From Planctomycetota bacterium (lineage in GTDB: Bacteria; Planctomycetota; J058; J103): a DNA stretch of 64,000 nucleotides. The first letter of the stretch is position 1; every line of letters starts with the position of its first letter. A model generated the notes under the pieces. The model searched no databases, was not told the DNA's origin, and saw only the letters and a program-made list of their open reading frames with translations. This document shows positions 31,488 through 41,697 of the stretch, one piece after another. Both the position numbers and the translations under genes were made by a program. The stretch lies in assembly GCA_026004615.1 (NCBI GenBank), contig BPJM01000004.1, forward strand, positions 124,001 through 188,000, in the 5' to 3' direction.

Positions 31488-32765
31488 ATGGCGCTCGTCT
31501 CGTTCGACGAGGCACTGCGGTGCACGCTCGCGGCCGCGCGCGCGCGGCAGTGCCCGGCCGAGCGCGTCCGGCTCGCTCGTGCGCTCGGACGGGTGCTGCG
31601 GGCGCCGGTGTGCGCCGAGCGCGACCTGCCCCCGTGCTCCAACGCGGCCATGGATGGCTACGCCGTGCGCAGCGCCGAGCTGCGGGCCGCCAGCGGTGCG
31701 AACGCCGGCGCCGAGGGCGGGGGGGCCGCGGCGGTGTTCGCACTAGCGGCCGAGCTGCGTGCCGGCGAGCCCGCGCAGCCGCTGTTGCCCGGGCATGCCG
31801 CGCCGGTGGCCACCGGGGCACCGCTGCCGCCGCAGGCCGACCAGGTCGTCGAGCTGGAGTCGAGCCGGCTGCTCGGCGGCGGGCGGGTAGAGCTCCGCGC
31901 GCGTGCTGCGCCCGGCCGCCACGTCCGGCTGCGCGGCGAGGACGCGCGGGCCGGCCAGACGGTCCTCGCGGCCGGCACGGTGCTGGGGCCGGCGGAACTG
32001 GCGCTCGCGGCGGCATGCGGTGCCTGGGAGCTGGAGGTCGCCGTGCGGGCGCGCGCCGGGGTGCTGACCAGCGGGGCGGAAGTGGTGCCGCCGTGGGCTT
32101 GCCCGGGCCCCACCCAGGTCCGGGACGCGGACGGGCCGGCGCTCGCCGCCGCGCTGGCCGAGTGCGGCGCGGTGCCGGTGCCGCTCGGCCACGCCCCCGA
32201 CGAGCCGGCCGAGATCGCCGCTGCGCTCGCCGCCGGCCTCGCCCAGGGCTGCACGGTGCTGGTGAGCGCGGGCGGCGCCTCGGTGGGCGCGCGCGACGCG
32301 GTGCCGGCGGCCGCCGCCCGGCTGGGTTTCCGCCCGCTGTACCGCGGGGTCGCGATGCGGCCCGGCCACCCGGTCGCACTGTTCGCCCGCGGCCCGGCGC
32401 TGCTGTTCGCGCTGCCGGGAAATCCGGTGGCTGCGCTCGTGGCCTTCTGGGTGCTGGTCCGCCCGGCGCTGCGCGCGCTGGCCGGCGCGGCGCGGCCGGC
32501 CGGCACCTGGATCCCGGTCTGCTTGCCGGAGCGGATCGTGGAAAGGCCCGGGCGCGTCCACTTCCTGCGCGCCCGGCTCGTGCCCGCCCCGCCGGGCGAG
32601 CCGGGCGGCGGGCTGCGGGTGGCAGAACTGCTGCCGGCGGGCTCGGGCCGGCTGGTGCCGCTGGTGCACGCCGACGCGCTGCTGCGCGTGCAGGGCGAAC
32701 TCGCCGCCGGCACCGCGGTGCCGGCGCTGCTGCTGCGCGAGCCCGGCGCGCCCGCCGGCGCTTGA
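31488..32765 (+). CDS. moeA: Molybdopterin molybdenumtransferase MoeA
   Basis: A 425-residue molybdenum-cofactor enzyme that inserts molybdate into adenylylated molybdopterin. Diagnostic blocks: CSNAAMDGYAVR, ATGAPLPPQADQVVELE, RLRGEDARAGQTVLAAGTVL, VLTSGAEVV, LVSAGGASVGARDAVP (the MoCF site, usually TTGGxSxGxxD), FALPGNPVAALVAFWVLVRP. The usual TGDEL reads TSGAEVV, so the Mo-binding loop is altered. The ATG at 31488 is chosen because the conserved FDEALRC start follows. No other Mo-cofactor gene is adjacent. Confidence 0.9.
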   Translation: MALVSFDEALRCTLAAARARQCPAERVRLARALGRVLRAPVCAERDLPPCSNAAMDGYAVRSAELRAASGANAGAEGGGAAAVFALAAELRAGEPAQPLLPGHAAPVATGAPLPPQADQVVELESSRLLGGGRVELRARAAPGRHVRLRGEDARAGQTVLAAGTVLGPAELALAAACGAWELEVAVRARAGVLTSGAEVVPPWACPGPTQVRDADGPALAAALAECGAVPVPLGHAPDEPAEIAAALAAGLAQGCTVLVSAGGASVGARDAVPAAAARLGFRPLYRGVAMRPGHPVALFARGPALLFALPGNPVAALVAFWVLVRPALRALAGAARPAGTWIPVCLPERIVERPGRVHFLRARLVPAPPGEPGGGLRVAELLPAGSGRLVPLVHADALLRVQGELAAGTAVPALLLREPGAPAGA

Positions 32766-32816
32766 CCCGAGCGGGCCGCGGCATCCACACTCGGCCCGGT
32801 GAAGAGGGACCGGCCC

Positions 32817-34254
32817 ATGGAGCAGACGGGGAGCGAGCCGGATCCGCGGCGGGCGCTGCCTTCGGTCGACGAGCTGCTGCGCCAGCCGGAGCTGGCGCGG
32901 GCGCTGGCCGAGCGGCCGCGGCCGGCGGTGGTGGCGGCGGCGCGCGCGGTGCTGGCGGCAGCCCGCCGCCGGCTGGGGGACGGTGCCGCGGCCCGCCTGC
33001 CGGCCCCCGCGCCGGCCGAGCTCGCCCTTGCGGCCCTTCGCGAGCTCGAGCGCCGCGGGCGCGCCGGTCTGGCGCGCGCGATCAACGCCACCGGCGTGGT
33101 GCTGCACACCGGGCTGGGGCGCGCGCCGCTGGCGGCGGCGGCGCAGCGCGCGCTGGCCGAGGTGGCGCGCGGCTACAGCGTGCTGGAGCTGGAGCGCACC
33201 AGCGGCCGGCGGGGGGTGCGCGAGCAGGCGGCGGCGCGGCTGTTGTGCGAGCTGAGCGGGGCGGAGGCGGCCACCGTCGTCAACAACAACGCCGCCGCCT
33301 GCCTGCTGATGCTGCGCGCGCTGTGCGCGGGCCGCGAGGTGGTGGTGGCGCGCGGGCAGCTGGTCGAGATCGGCGGCAGCTTCCGCATGCCGGAAGTGAT
33401 GGCCGAGTCCGGCGCGCGGCTGGTCGAGGTCGGCGCTACCAACCGGGTCCGGCTGGAGGACTACGCGGCCGCGATCGGCCCCCAGACCGCCGCCGTGCTC
33501 CGCGTGCACACCTCGAACTACCGCATCGTGGGCTTTGCGAGCGAGGTCGCGCTCGCCGAGCTGGCACCGCTGTGCCGCGAGCGCGGGGTGCTGCTGCTGG
33601 AGGATCTGGGCTCGGGCAACCTGCTCGACCTGCAGGCGCTGGGCCTGCCCCGGCCGGAGCCGCAGGTGACCGCCAGTGTGCGCGCGGGCGCCGATGTGGT
33701 CTGCTTCTCCGGCGACAAGCTGCTCGGCGGCCCGCAGGCGGGTCTGCTGGTGGGGCGCGCCCCCCTGATCGCCGCGCTGCGGCGCCACCCGTTGTTCCGC
33801 GCCCTGCGCCCGGACAAGCTCCAGCTGGCGGCGCTGGAGGCGACCCTCCGGCTGCACGCGCAGGGCGCGGCCACGGCGGCGGCGCAGCTGCCGGCGCTGC
33901 GGCTGCTCGCCGAGCCGCAGGCGGCGGTGCGCCGGCGCGCCGAGGCGCTGGCGCGCGCGCTGGCGGACACCCCCGGGCTGGAGCTCGAGGTCGTCGCGAC
34001 CGAGGCGCAGGCGGGCTCGGGCGCCCTGCCGGCGGTGCCCATCCCGAGCGCGGCGCTGGCCTGCCGCCACCGGGCGCTTTCTGCCGAGGCGCTCGCGCGC
34101 CGGCTGCGCCTGGGCGAGCCGCCGGTGTTCGCGCGCGTGCACCGCGGGGCGCGTGGTGCTGGACCTGCGGACGGTGCTGCCGGAAGACGAGCCAGCGCTG
34201 GGCGCGGCCCTGCGCGCGGCCAGCGAGGCCGCGGCCGCCCCGCCCGCGTTTTGA
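32817..34254 (+). CDS. selA: L-seryl-tRNA(Sec) selenium transferase (one-base frameshift near the end)
   Basis: About 478 residues after correction. SelA converts Ser-tRNA(Sec) to Sec-tRNA(Sec) using selenophosphate. Blocks seen: LARAINATGVVLHTGLGRAP, YSVLELERTSGRRGVRE, VVNNNAAACLLMLRAL, VARGQLVEIGGSFRMPEVM, RVHTSNYRIVGF, LLLEDLGSGNL and the PLP site CFSGDKLLGGPQAG with K301. At a GGGG (34146-34149) the frame breaks; dropping one G gives RVVLDLRTVLPEDEPALGAA and a TGA at 34254. The start is the ATG at 32817, behind AGAGGGA. SelA implies a selenocysteine system, but selB, selC and selD are not in the window. Confidence 0.9.
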
Positions 34255-34324
34255 CCTCCCTGCGGCCAGGGGGGTATCATCGCCGCAGCGGGCGGGGACG
34301 AGGTGCGGGGGGGGGGCGGACGCC

Positions 34325-34768
34325 TTGGCGGAAGACGACTGGCTGGTCTCCCGGTGGATGAGCCGCAACGTGGTGACGGTGAAACCGTCGGACCGGCTCG
34401 TCGATGCCTTCGAGAAGATGCGCGAGCACCGCATCCGCCACGTACCGGTGGTGGAGCGCGGGCGGCTGGTCGGCATCGTGAGCGACCGCGACGTGCGGCA
34501 CGCGCTGCCGATGCGCGCCGAGCAGGAGGCGGCGGGCGATGATCTGTACGGCCGCGCCATGCTCGAAACCCCCGTCGACAAGGTCATGAGCCGCCATCCG
34601 ATCACCTGCACGCCGGAGACGACGATCCGCGAGGCGGCCGAGATCATCTGCCGCGAGAAGGTGGGCGCGTTGCCGGTGCTCGATGGGGAGCGACTGGTCG
34701 GGATCATCAGCGCCGAGGATCTGCTCTGGGCGTTCGTCGAGAACACGCGCGAGATGGCGGAGCTGTGA
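34325..34768 (+). CDS. Two-CBS-domain protein
   Basis: About 147 residues: one CBS pair with VSRWMSRNVVTVKPSDRLVD, HVPVVERGRLVGIVSDRDV, then VMSRHPITCTPETTIREAAE and ALPVLDGERLVGIISAEDLL. CBS pairs sense adenosyl ligands such as AMP, ATP or SAM; no effector domain is attached. In the given sequence only a TTG (34325) or an internal ATG starts the frame. Removing one G from the 10-G run at 34307-34316 would bring a GTG at 34303 into frame, which is likely. Its stop overlaps a possible GTG start of the acyl-CoA dehydrogenase, so the two may be co-expressed. Confidence 0.85.
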   Translation: MAEDDWLVSRWMSRNVVTVKPSDRLVDAFEKMREHRIRHVPVVERGRLVGIVSDRDVRHALPMRAEQEAAGDDLYGRAMLETPVDKVMSRHPITCTPETTIREAAEIICREKVGALPVLDGERLVGIISAEDLLWAFVENTREMAEL

Positions 34769-34791
34769 GGGGGCGCGCGTGGGAGGTGGCG

Positions 34792-36525
34792 ATGGCGGCA
34801 GCCGGCGGGCAGGGTGCGCTCGACCTGTATGCGGATGATCCGGCGTTCGCGCGCCGCATGCAGCGGCTGCTCGGCGAGGACTACGCCTGGGCGCAGCTGC
34901 ACCTGCACCGCATGGGAGGGCTGGCGGCCGGCCCGATCGCGGAGCTGGCACCGCTGGCCGAGGCGCACCCGCCGGTGTTGCGGCAGTTCGACCGCGACGG
35001 CGAACGGATCGACCGCGTGGAGTTCCACCCCGCCTACGACGAGATGCGCCGGCTCGCCTACGGCGCGGGGCTGGTGGCGCTCGCCTACGAGGACGATGCG
35101 CGGCCGGGCGGCGGGCGCGCGCCGCACGCGCTGATCTTCGGCATGGGGTATCTGTTCGCGCAGGCCGAGCAGGGGCTGTACTGCCCGATCTGCATGACCG
35201 ATGGTGCCGCGCGCCTGCTGGAGCGCTTCGCGCCGCCCTGGCTCGCCCGCCGCTTCGTGCCGCGGCTGGCCAGCCGCGACCTCGCCTCGCTCTGCGAAGG
35301 CGCGATGTGGCTGACCGAGAAGCAGGGCGGATCGGACGTCGGGGCGAACACCACGCGCGCCGAGCCGGCCGCCGACGGCAGCTGGCGGCTGCACGGCGAG
35401 AAGTGGTTCTGCTCCAACCTGGGCGCCGAGGTCATGATGGTGCTCGCGCGGCCGGCCGGCGCGCCCGCCGGCACGCGGGGGCTGGGGCTATACCTGGTGC
35501 CGCTGCACCGCGAGGACGGCCGCCGCAACGCGATCCGCTTCCACCGGCTCAAGGACAAGCTCGGCACCCGCAGCATGGCGACCGGGGAGGCGGCGCTGCA
35601 GGGCGCGTTCGCCTGGCAGCTCCAGGGCCCGGGCCGCGGTTTCAAGGCCATGGCCGAGATGCTGAACCTGTCGCGGCTGTACAACGCCGTCGCCTCCTGC
35701 GCCTGCATGCGGCGGGCGGTGCGCGCGGCGGTGGTGCACGCCCGCCAGCGCGAGGCGTTCGGAAGGCGGCTGGAGGAGCACCCGCTGCACCGCGAGGTGC
35801 TGGCCGAGCTGATCGTGGAGTCGGAGGCGGCCACGGCGCTGGTCTTCGAGGCGGTGCGGCGGCTGGACCTGCTGGATGCGGGCCGGGCCACTGCCGAGGA
35901 CGCGACGCTGTGGCGGGCGCTCACCCCGCTGGTCAAGCTGCACACCGCCAAGCGCGCGATCGCGCTCGCCAGCGAGGCGATCGAAGCGCTCGGGGGCAAC
36001 GGCTACATCGAGGAGTTCGGCCTGGCGCGGCTGTTGCGGGACGCGCAGGTGTTGCCGATCTGGGAGGGCACCACCAACGTGCTGGCGCTCGACTTCTTGC
36101 TGCGCGCGTGCGGCAAGGAGGGGGCGCTGGGGCCCTGGCTGGCCTGGATCGAGGAGCGGCTCGCCGAGGCGGCGCTGGCGGGCGGCGAGCTCGCCGCGGC
36201 GGCACACACCGTCGGGGCCGCCGCGGCGGCGTGGGGCGAGGCGGTGCGCGCGGCGCTGGACGGCCCCGAGCCCCGGACGGACCAGGCCCGCCGGATCGCG
36301 GCGCGCGCCGCGCGCCTGAGCGAGGCGGCGCTGCTGCTCGCCGAGGCCGCCGAGGACCAGCGCGCCGGCGACGGTCGCGGGGCGGTGCTGGCGCTGCGCC
36401 ACTTCGCCCGCTTCTTCGCCCCTCCCTCCTCCTCGGGCCTGCGGGCGGCCCCCGCGCTCGAGGATGCGGCCTGGCGGGCGTTGCGCGACGGCACGCCGCT
36501 CCTGCTCGTGCCCCAGGGCGCCTGA
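34792..36525 (+). CDS. AidB-type acyl-CoA dehydrogenase
   Basis: A 577-residue flavoprotein of the acyl-CoA dehydrogenase superfamily, longer than the usual 380 residues and matching the AidB/ACAD11-like group. FAD and fold motifs: CEGAMWLTEKQGGSDVGANT, LHGEKWFCSN, RLKDKLGTRSMATGEAAL, EALGGNGYIEEFGLARLLRD and VLPIWEGTTNVLALDFLL. About 100 extra C-terminal residues are helical and Ala-rich. AidB in E. coli binds DNA during alkylation stress; catabolic roles are also possible. The ATG at 34792 has GGGAGG at good spacing; a GTG at 34765 overlapping the CBS stop is the alternative. Confidence 0.88.
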   Translation: MAAAGGQGALDLYADDPAFARRMQRLLGEDYAWAQLHLHRMGGLAAGPIAELAPLAEAHPPVLRQFDRDGERIDRVEFHPAYDEMRRLAYGAGLVALAYEDDARPGGGRAPHALIFGMGYLFAQAEQGLYCPICMTDGAARLLERFAPPWLARRFVPRLASRDLASLCEGAMWLTEKQGGSDVGANTTRAEPAADGSWRLHGEKWFCSNLGAEVMMVLARPAGAPAGTRGLGLYLVPLHREDGRRNAIRFHRLKDKLGTRSMATGEAALQGAFAWQLQGPGRGFKAMAEMLNLSRLYNAVASCACMRRAVRAAVVHARQREAFGRRLEEHPLHREVLAELIVESEAATALVFEAVRRLDLLDAGRATAEDATLWRALTPLVKLHTAKRAIALASEAIEALGGNGYIEEFGLARLLRDAQVLPIWEGTTNVLALDFLLRACGKEGALGPWLAWIEERLAEAALAGGELAAAAHTVGAAAAAWGEAVRAALDGPEPRTDQARRIAARAARLSEAALLLAEAAEDQRAGDGRGAVLALRHFARFFAPPSSSGLRAAPALEDAAWRALRDGTPLLLVPQGA

Positions 36526-36736
36526 TCGCGCCGCGCCTGCCGGCCGCGCCCCGGACCTCGCCGCCGCGACCCGCGGTCTGCCGGACGGCAGCGCGCACGG
36601 CCATGTGACGCCGCTCGCCGCGCGGGTGCAGGCAGATGGCGGGACATTTCATCGGGTTGCTACAACAGGCGCCCCCCTGCTTGCCGGCTGCCGCGACCGG
36701 CCGTACCATGGCGCGCCGCGCCGGCGGAGCGAACGG

Positions 36737-37735
36737 GTGGCGAGGCGGGACGGCGAGGCGGCAGGGGGCGCGGACACCGCGCGGCCGTACAGCCCGGCGG
36801 GGCTGTTCGGCCGCGGGCTGCTCATGGGCACGGCGGACGTGGTGCCCGGGGTCTCCGGCGGCACCATCGCGCTGATCCTCGGCATCTACACCCCGTTCAT
36901 CGACGCGCTCGCCTCGCTGAACCTGCGCTGGGCGAAGCATCTGCTACGGGCGGCGGCGCTCGGCGGCGGCGAGCGACGGCAGGCACTCGCGCTGGCCAAC
37001 CTGCACCTGCGCACCATCCACTGGCGGTTCCTGCTGCCGCTGCTCGGCGGGATCCTGCTCGCCATCGGAGCGGGTTCGCGCCTCATCCCGTGGCTGCTGG
37101 AGCGCTACCGCGCCGAGACGCTCGCCGCCTTCTTCGGGCTGATCCTGGCCAGCGTGCCCCTGCCGGCGCGCATGGTGCCGCGCTGGCGGGCGGCGGAGGT
37201 GCTGGCGGCCGGCGCGGCGCTCGCCGGTGCCTTCGCGCTCACCGGCCTGCCGGCGCTGCAGCTCACGCACGCGCTCTGGATGGTGTTCCTGTCGGGGGCG
37301 GTCGGGATCTGCGCCATGGTGTTGCCCGGGATCAGCGGCTCGTTCATGCTGGTCGTGCTGGGGCAGTACGCCTACGTGCTGGAGTGCGTGCGGGAGCTGC
37401 GGCTCGTGCCGCTGGCGGCGTTCGGCTGCGGGGTGCTCGGGGGCCTGATCAGCTTCGCGCGGGTATTGCGCTGGCTGTTGCACCGCCGGCCGGGACCGAC
37501 GCTGGCGGCGCTGACCGGCTTCATGGTGGGGGCGCTGCGCGCGGTCTGGCCGTTCAAGATCGCCGCGCCGACCGCGGACGGGGCGGCGGTCCTGCGGAAC
37601 ACGTGGCCCACCGCCTTCGACGCCCTGGTGGTGCGCGTCCTGGTGTGCTTCGTCCTGGCCTTCGCCGCGGTGGCGCTGCTGGAGGCGCTCGGCCGCCGGC
37701 GCGCCGGTGCCACGCCGGCCGGCGCCCCGCACTGA
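36737..37735 (+). CDS. DUF368 family undecaprenyl-phosphate translocase-like protein
   Basis: A 332-residue polytopic membrane protein. The diagnostic N-terminal block GLLMGTADVVPGVSGGTIAL and its internal repeat AMVLPGISGSFMLVVLGQYA are DUF368 (PopT) signatures; the two related halves suggest an inverted-repeat transporter fold. DUF368 proteins were shown to help return undecaprenyl phosphate across the membrane for cell-wall recycling. The start is a GTG at 36737 with a GGAG site; the frame upstream is open but unconserved. The 211-base gap before it shows no other gene. Confidence 0.85.
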   Translation: MARRDGEAAGGADTARPYSPAGLFGRGLLMGTADVVPGVSGGTIALILGIYTPFIDALASLNLRWAKHLLRAAALGGGERRQALALANLHLRTIHWRFLLPLLGGILLAIGAGSRLIPWLLERYRAETLAAFFGLILASVPLPARMVPRWRAAEVLAAGAALAGAFALTGLPALQLTHALWMVFLSGAVGICAMVLPGISGSFMLVVLGQYAYVLECVRELRLVPLAAFGCGVLGGLISFARVLRWLLHRRPGPTLAALTGFMVGALRAVWPFKIAAPTADGAAVLRNTWPTAFDALVVRVLVCFVLAFAAVALLEALGRRRAGATPAGAPH

Positions 37736-37848
37736 GCGCGGCACCGGCCGGGCCGGTGCGGGCCCGGGGCCGCGCTCGCTTGCGGCCCAGCGCGTGCATG
37801 CGCTATGCTCGGCCCCGATCCGCAGACTGAGGCGAGGGGGCGCGGCGC

Positions 37849-39085
37849 ATGAGCGGGATGCGCAGATCCATGCTGGGAGCGCTGCTCGTGATCGCGGCGC
37901 TCGCCGGCGGGCCGCTGGGGCGAGCGGCGGCCGGGCAGACCACCGAGGCGTGGCGACAGCTGCGCGAGCTGGAGCAGCGGCTGGAGGTCAACGACTTCGA
38001 GGGCGCGCGGCGTCACCTGGCGCGGGCGCGGGAGTACGCCGCCCAGGTGCGCGACGAGAACAACCGGCGGGCGCTCATGGAGCGGCTGGAGCAGAGCAGC
38101 GCGCGCATCGACACCCGGGAGTCGGAGTACTGGCGCACCGAGGCGCAGGACTTTTTGCGGCGGGCGCGCGAGCTGCGCGCGCGCGGGGCGGAGGACGAGC
38201 GCACGCGGCGGATCGTGGCGCTGCTGCTCGAGCGTGCGGAGGGCTCTGCGCAGCGCATGCCGCTGGCCGCGCTGCGCGATCCGGTGCTGGCCTCCATCGC
38301 CGCGGCGCGCGAGGAGCTGCTCGGTACCCCGCAGGCACCGCAGCCGCCGCCCGCGCCACGAGCCCAGCCCGCACCCAGTCCCCCGGCCGTGCCCGAGCCG
38401 GCGCCGGACTCGGCCCCCCGCGCCCGCGCCGGCACCCCAGCCTCGAGCGGAGCCGGTGCCCGAGCCGGCCGCGCCGCCGGCGCCGCCACCGGCGCCCGAA
38501 CCCGAGCCGGCCCCCGCGCTGCCCCCCACCGCGCAGCCCGCCGTCCAGCCGCCGCCCGCGGCCCCGGCCGGCCGCGCCTCGCTGCCGCCGCCGCTGGCGG
38601 CGCTGCAACCGCTCGGCCCCGCGGGCGAGAGGCTCAAGCAGCGCTGTCTGCAGGCGCTGGCCCGGCACGGGCGGACGCTCCACGTGCTGCGTCCCGGCGC
38701 CGAGCCGCCGCCCGCGGGCAGCGCGGTGGCGCTCGGCCCCTGCGAGCTCGTCGCCGGCTGGACCAGCCTCGAGGGCACGGTGGTGCGCCTGGGCGAGGTG
38801 CTGCTGGTGGTGCGGGCGGACGCGGCGGCCACGGAGGGGCAGGACGGCGCGGCGCTGCCCGAGGGCGTGCGGGCGGCGCTCGCGCGCGAACCGGTGGGCT
38901 TCATCGGCCGGCTGTCGCCCGCCGCCGGCGCGGTCCGGCTCGCCGCCGACGGCCGTCCGGTGCCCGGCTCCTCGCGCGCGCTGCCGGTGCTCGCCGCGCA
39001 GGCAGCCTGGTGGGCGGGCGGCACCTGGTACCAGGCGCCCGCCGGCGAGCCGGCACCGGCCCCCGCCGCCGGCAGCGGCCAGTAG
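37849..39085 (+). CDS. Secreted Pro-rich protein with coiled N-terminus (frameshift)
   Basis: A signal peptide (MRRSMLGALLVIAALAGGPL) leads to a charged helical region (WRQLRELEQRLEVNDFEGAR), a long Pro/Ala linker and a C-terminal globular part (ALGPCELVAGWTSLEGTVVR, VRADAAATEGQDGAALPEGV). The first frame and last frame differ by one base and meet at a C6 run (38414-38419) inside the Pro-rich linker; both sides keep natural composition. Corrected length is about 411 residues. I recognise no family. Probably periplasmic or outer-membrane associated. Confidence 0.6.
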
Positions 39086-39217
39086 CCGGGCCCGTGCCCC
39101 CGGCCTCGGGGCCCGCCGGGCACCGCCGTCCGAACGCCGGCCTCGCGCCAGCTGCCGGGCTGTGCTCCGATGGAGGAGTGCGGGCGGGAGATCGGTGCGA
39201 GGGAGGCGAGGGGTCCC

Positions 39218-39532
39218 ATGTGGCGGCATCCGGCTGGCTGGTGCGGCGCGGGGGCGCTGCTGGTGGCGCTCGTGCTGGGCTGCGGCGAGCAGGACACCCG
39301 CAGCGCCGAGCAGGGGCTCGCGGCGATGGCGGCCGCCAGGGCGCAGGCCCAGCTCGTCGGCGCCCGGTTCACCGCGGAGCGCATGCTGCAGGCGTTCCAG
39401 ATCCGGCACGGCCGCTACCCGCGCGAGTTGGCGGAGCTCGAGGCCAGCGAGGGGGCGCTGCCCGCGCTACCGCCCGGGTATGCCTACAGCTACGAGCCTG
39501 CTTCCGGTAAGCTGGAGGTGGAACACCGCTGA
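39218..39532 (+). CDS. Small lipoprotein with pseudopilin-like C-terminus
   Basis: A 104-residue protein starting at ATG 39218 behind GGGAGGCGAGGGG. It has a lipoprotein signal: hydrophobic core ALLVALVLG then Cys in VLGCGEQ. The mature part is helical (FTAERMLQAFQIRHGRYPRE) with LPPGYAYSYEPASGKLEV at the end. The RHGRYPRELAELE pattern resembles the region after the pilin helix in type II secretion pseudopilins, but there is no prepilin peptidase site. Function unknown. Confidence 0.7.
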   Translation: MWRHPAGWCGAGALLVALVLGCGEQDTRSAEQGLAAMAAARAQAQLVGARFTAERMLQAFQIRHGRYPRELAELEASEGALPALPPGYAYSYEPASGKLEVEHR

Positions 39533-39574
39533 GCCGCCCGGCCCCGCGCGCGCCGCGGTGCGGGGCGGCCTCGC

Positions 39575-41653
39575 ATGGCGGTGGCCGAGCGACCCGGAGA
39601 GGCCGTGAGCGCGCACAACGACCCAGCCGCACCGCCGGCGAGCGGGCCGCCCTTCGAGCCGGCGGTGACCGACAGCCAGCGCAAGGTCATCCGCGACCGC
39701 TACCTCCGGGACGCGCCCTCGATCGGGGCGTGGCTGTGGGGGGTGGCGCGCAACATCGCGCTCGCCGAGGTGCTGTTCGCGGGCGATGCGGCCTGGTTGC
39801 GCGGGCTGTGCGAGGGGCTCGAGGGGGTGTGGCTGGAGCGGATCGAGACCGCGGCCGGGCCCACCCATCTGCTGCATGTCTGCGACGGCGGGCCGACCGA
39901 GGACGAGCGGCGCGCGTGCTTCGATGCCTTCCTGGCCCGGCTGCAGGCGGCCGCGGCGGGCGGCGGCGCAGCGGCAGCGGCACACCGCCGGTGGGCGCTG
40001 CGCTTCTACGAGGCGATGGGGCGCTGGCGTTTCCTGCCCAACTCGCCGGCGCTCATGAACGCCGGCCGGCCGCTGCAGCAGCTCTCGGCCTGTTTCGTGC
40101 TGCCGGTGCCGGACCGGCTCGACGGCATCATGGACGCGCTCAAGGCGCAGGCCCTCATCCACCAGAGCGGGGGCGGCACCGGCTTCGGCTTCGGGCGGCT
40201 GCGCCCGGCGGGCGACCTGGTGCGCAGCACGCGCGGCGTCGCCTCCGGTCCGGTCGAGTTCATGCGCGCCTTCGACTGCATGACCGAGGTGATCCGGCAG
40301 GGCGGCACGCGGCGGGGCGCCAACATGGGGGTGCTGCCGGTCTCCCATCCCGACATCCGCGCCTTCATCACCGCCAAGCAGCGCGAGGGCGCCTTCGCCA
40401 ACTTCAACCTCTCGGTCGCGGTGCCCGACAGCTTCATGGCGGCGGTGCGCGCCGGCGGGATGGTGGCGCTGGTCAATCCGCGCACCGGCGAGGTGGTGCG
40501 CCAGGAGAGCGCGCGCGAGCTGTTCGAGCTGATCGCGAGCTGCGCCTGGCAGACCGGGGATCCGGGGCTGATCTTCATCGACCGCATGAACGAGCCGCGC
40601 TCCAATCCCACCCCGGCGCTGGGTCGCGTCGAGGCCACCAACCCGTGCGGCGAGGTCGGCATGCTCGGCTACGAGCCGTGCAACCTGGGCAGCATCAACC
40701 TGGCGGCCTTCGTCGAGGGGCCCCTGGGCGAGGGGCGCTGGGACGAGCAGGGGCTCGCGGAGACGGTCGAGGTGGCGGTGCGCTTGCTCGACGACGTGAT
40801 CGAGGTCAACCGCTACCCGCTGCCCGAGATCGAGCGGATGGCGAAGGGCAACCGCCGCATCGGCCTGGGGGTGATGGGCTGGGCGGAGGCGCTGGTCAAG
40901 CTCGGCATCCCGTACGACAGCGAGCAGGCGCTGGCGGAGGCCGAGCGCGTGATGGCGCGCATCGACGCCTGGGCGCGCGCCGCCTCCGAGCAGCTGGCGC
41001 GCGAGCGGGGGGTCTTCCCGCACTGGACCCATAGCGTCTATGACCCGGACAGCCCGTACTTCGCCGGCCAGCCGCTGCGGGTGCGCCACTGCGCGCGCAC
41101 CAGCATCGCGCCGACCGGCACCATCGCGATCGCGGCGGGGCTGCAGGGCAGCGGCATCGAGCCGTTCTTCGCGCTCGCCTACACGCGCTACACCGCCGAG
41201 GGGCTGGCCGCGCTCGCCCGCGGCGAGCAGCCGGCACCGGAGCAGCTGTACCGCGAGTGCAACCCGCTGCTCCTGGAGCTGGCGCGCGCGCACGACTGGT
41301 TCGGCATGGGCGAGGCGCAACTGCGCGCGCGGCTGGCCGCCCCCACGCGCTCGCTGCGCGAGCTGGCGGGCATTCCGGAGCAGGTGGCGCGGCTGTTCCC
41401 GACCGCGCACGAGATCCACTGGTCGCAGCACCTGCGGATGCAGGCCGCCTTCCAGCGCCACACCGACAACGCGGTGAGCAAGACGATCAATCTGCCCCAG
41501 CACGCCACGGTCGCCGATGTCCGCGAGGCCTATCTCATGGCGCACGCGCTGGGGTGCAAGGGGATCACGGTCTACCGCGACCGGAGCAAGCCCGTCCAGG
41601 TGCTGGCGCGCGACAGCTGCGGGCTCGGCGCCCGCGCCGCCTGCAGCGACTGA
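39575..41653 (+). CDS. nrdJ: Class II (B12-dependent) ribonucleotide reductase
   Basis: A 692-residue adenosylcobalamin-dependent reductase making dNTPs independently of oxygen. Active-site features: first redox Cys in LQQLSACFVLPVPD (C173), the binding loop HQSGGGTGFGFGRLRPAGD, RRGANMGVLPVSHPDI, catalytic NPCGEV (C358 and E360), the second redox region NLGSINLAAF, and ARTSIAPTGTIAIAAG. The C-terminal ITVYRDRSKPVQVL ends in a tail with two Cys (SCGLGARAACSD) that would shuttle electrons. It belongs to the short NrdJ type with no ATP cone. No class I or III reductase is in the window. Confidence 0.93.
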   Translation: MAVAERPGEAVSAHNDPAAPPASGPPFEPAVTDSQRKVIRDRYLRDAPSIGAWLWGVARNIALAEVLFAGDAAWLRGLCEGLEGVWLERIETAAGPTHLLHVCDGGPTEDERRACFDAFLARLQAAAAGGGAAAAAHRRWALRFYEAMGRWRFLPNSPALMNAGRPLQQLSACFVLPVPDRLDGIMDALKAQALIHQSGGGTGFGFGRLRPAGDLVRSTRGVASGPVEFMRAFDCMTEVIRQGGTRRGANMGVLPVSHPDIRAFITAKQREGAFANFNLSVAVPDSFMAAVRAGGMVALVNPRTGEVVRQESARELFELIASCAWQTGDPGLIFIDRMNEPRSNPTPALGRVEATNPCGEVGMLGYEPCNLGSINLAAFVEGPLGEGRWDEQGLAETVEVAVRLLDDVIEVNRYPLPEIERMAKGNRRIGLGVMGWAEALVKLGIPYDSEQALAEAERVMARIDAWARAASEQLARERGVFPHWTHSVYDPDSPYFAGQPLRVRHCARTSIAPTGTIAIAAGLQGSGIEPFFALAYTRYTAEGLAALARGEQPAPEQLYRECNPLLLELARAHDWFGMGEAQLRARLAAPTRSLRELAGIPEQVARLFPTAHEIHWSQHLRMQAAFQRHTDNAVSKTINLPQHATVADVREAYLMAHALGCKGITVYRDRSKPVQVLARDSCGLGARAACSD

Positions 41654-41697
41654 GCCGCCCCGGCCGGTCGCCGGCGCCGGCGCGCGGTCACGGCGCC

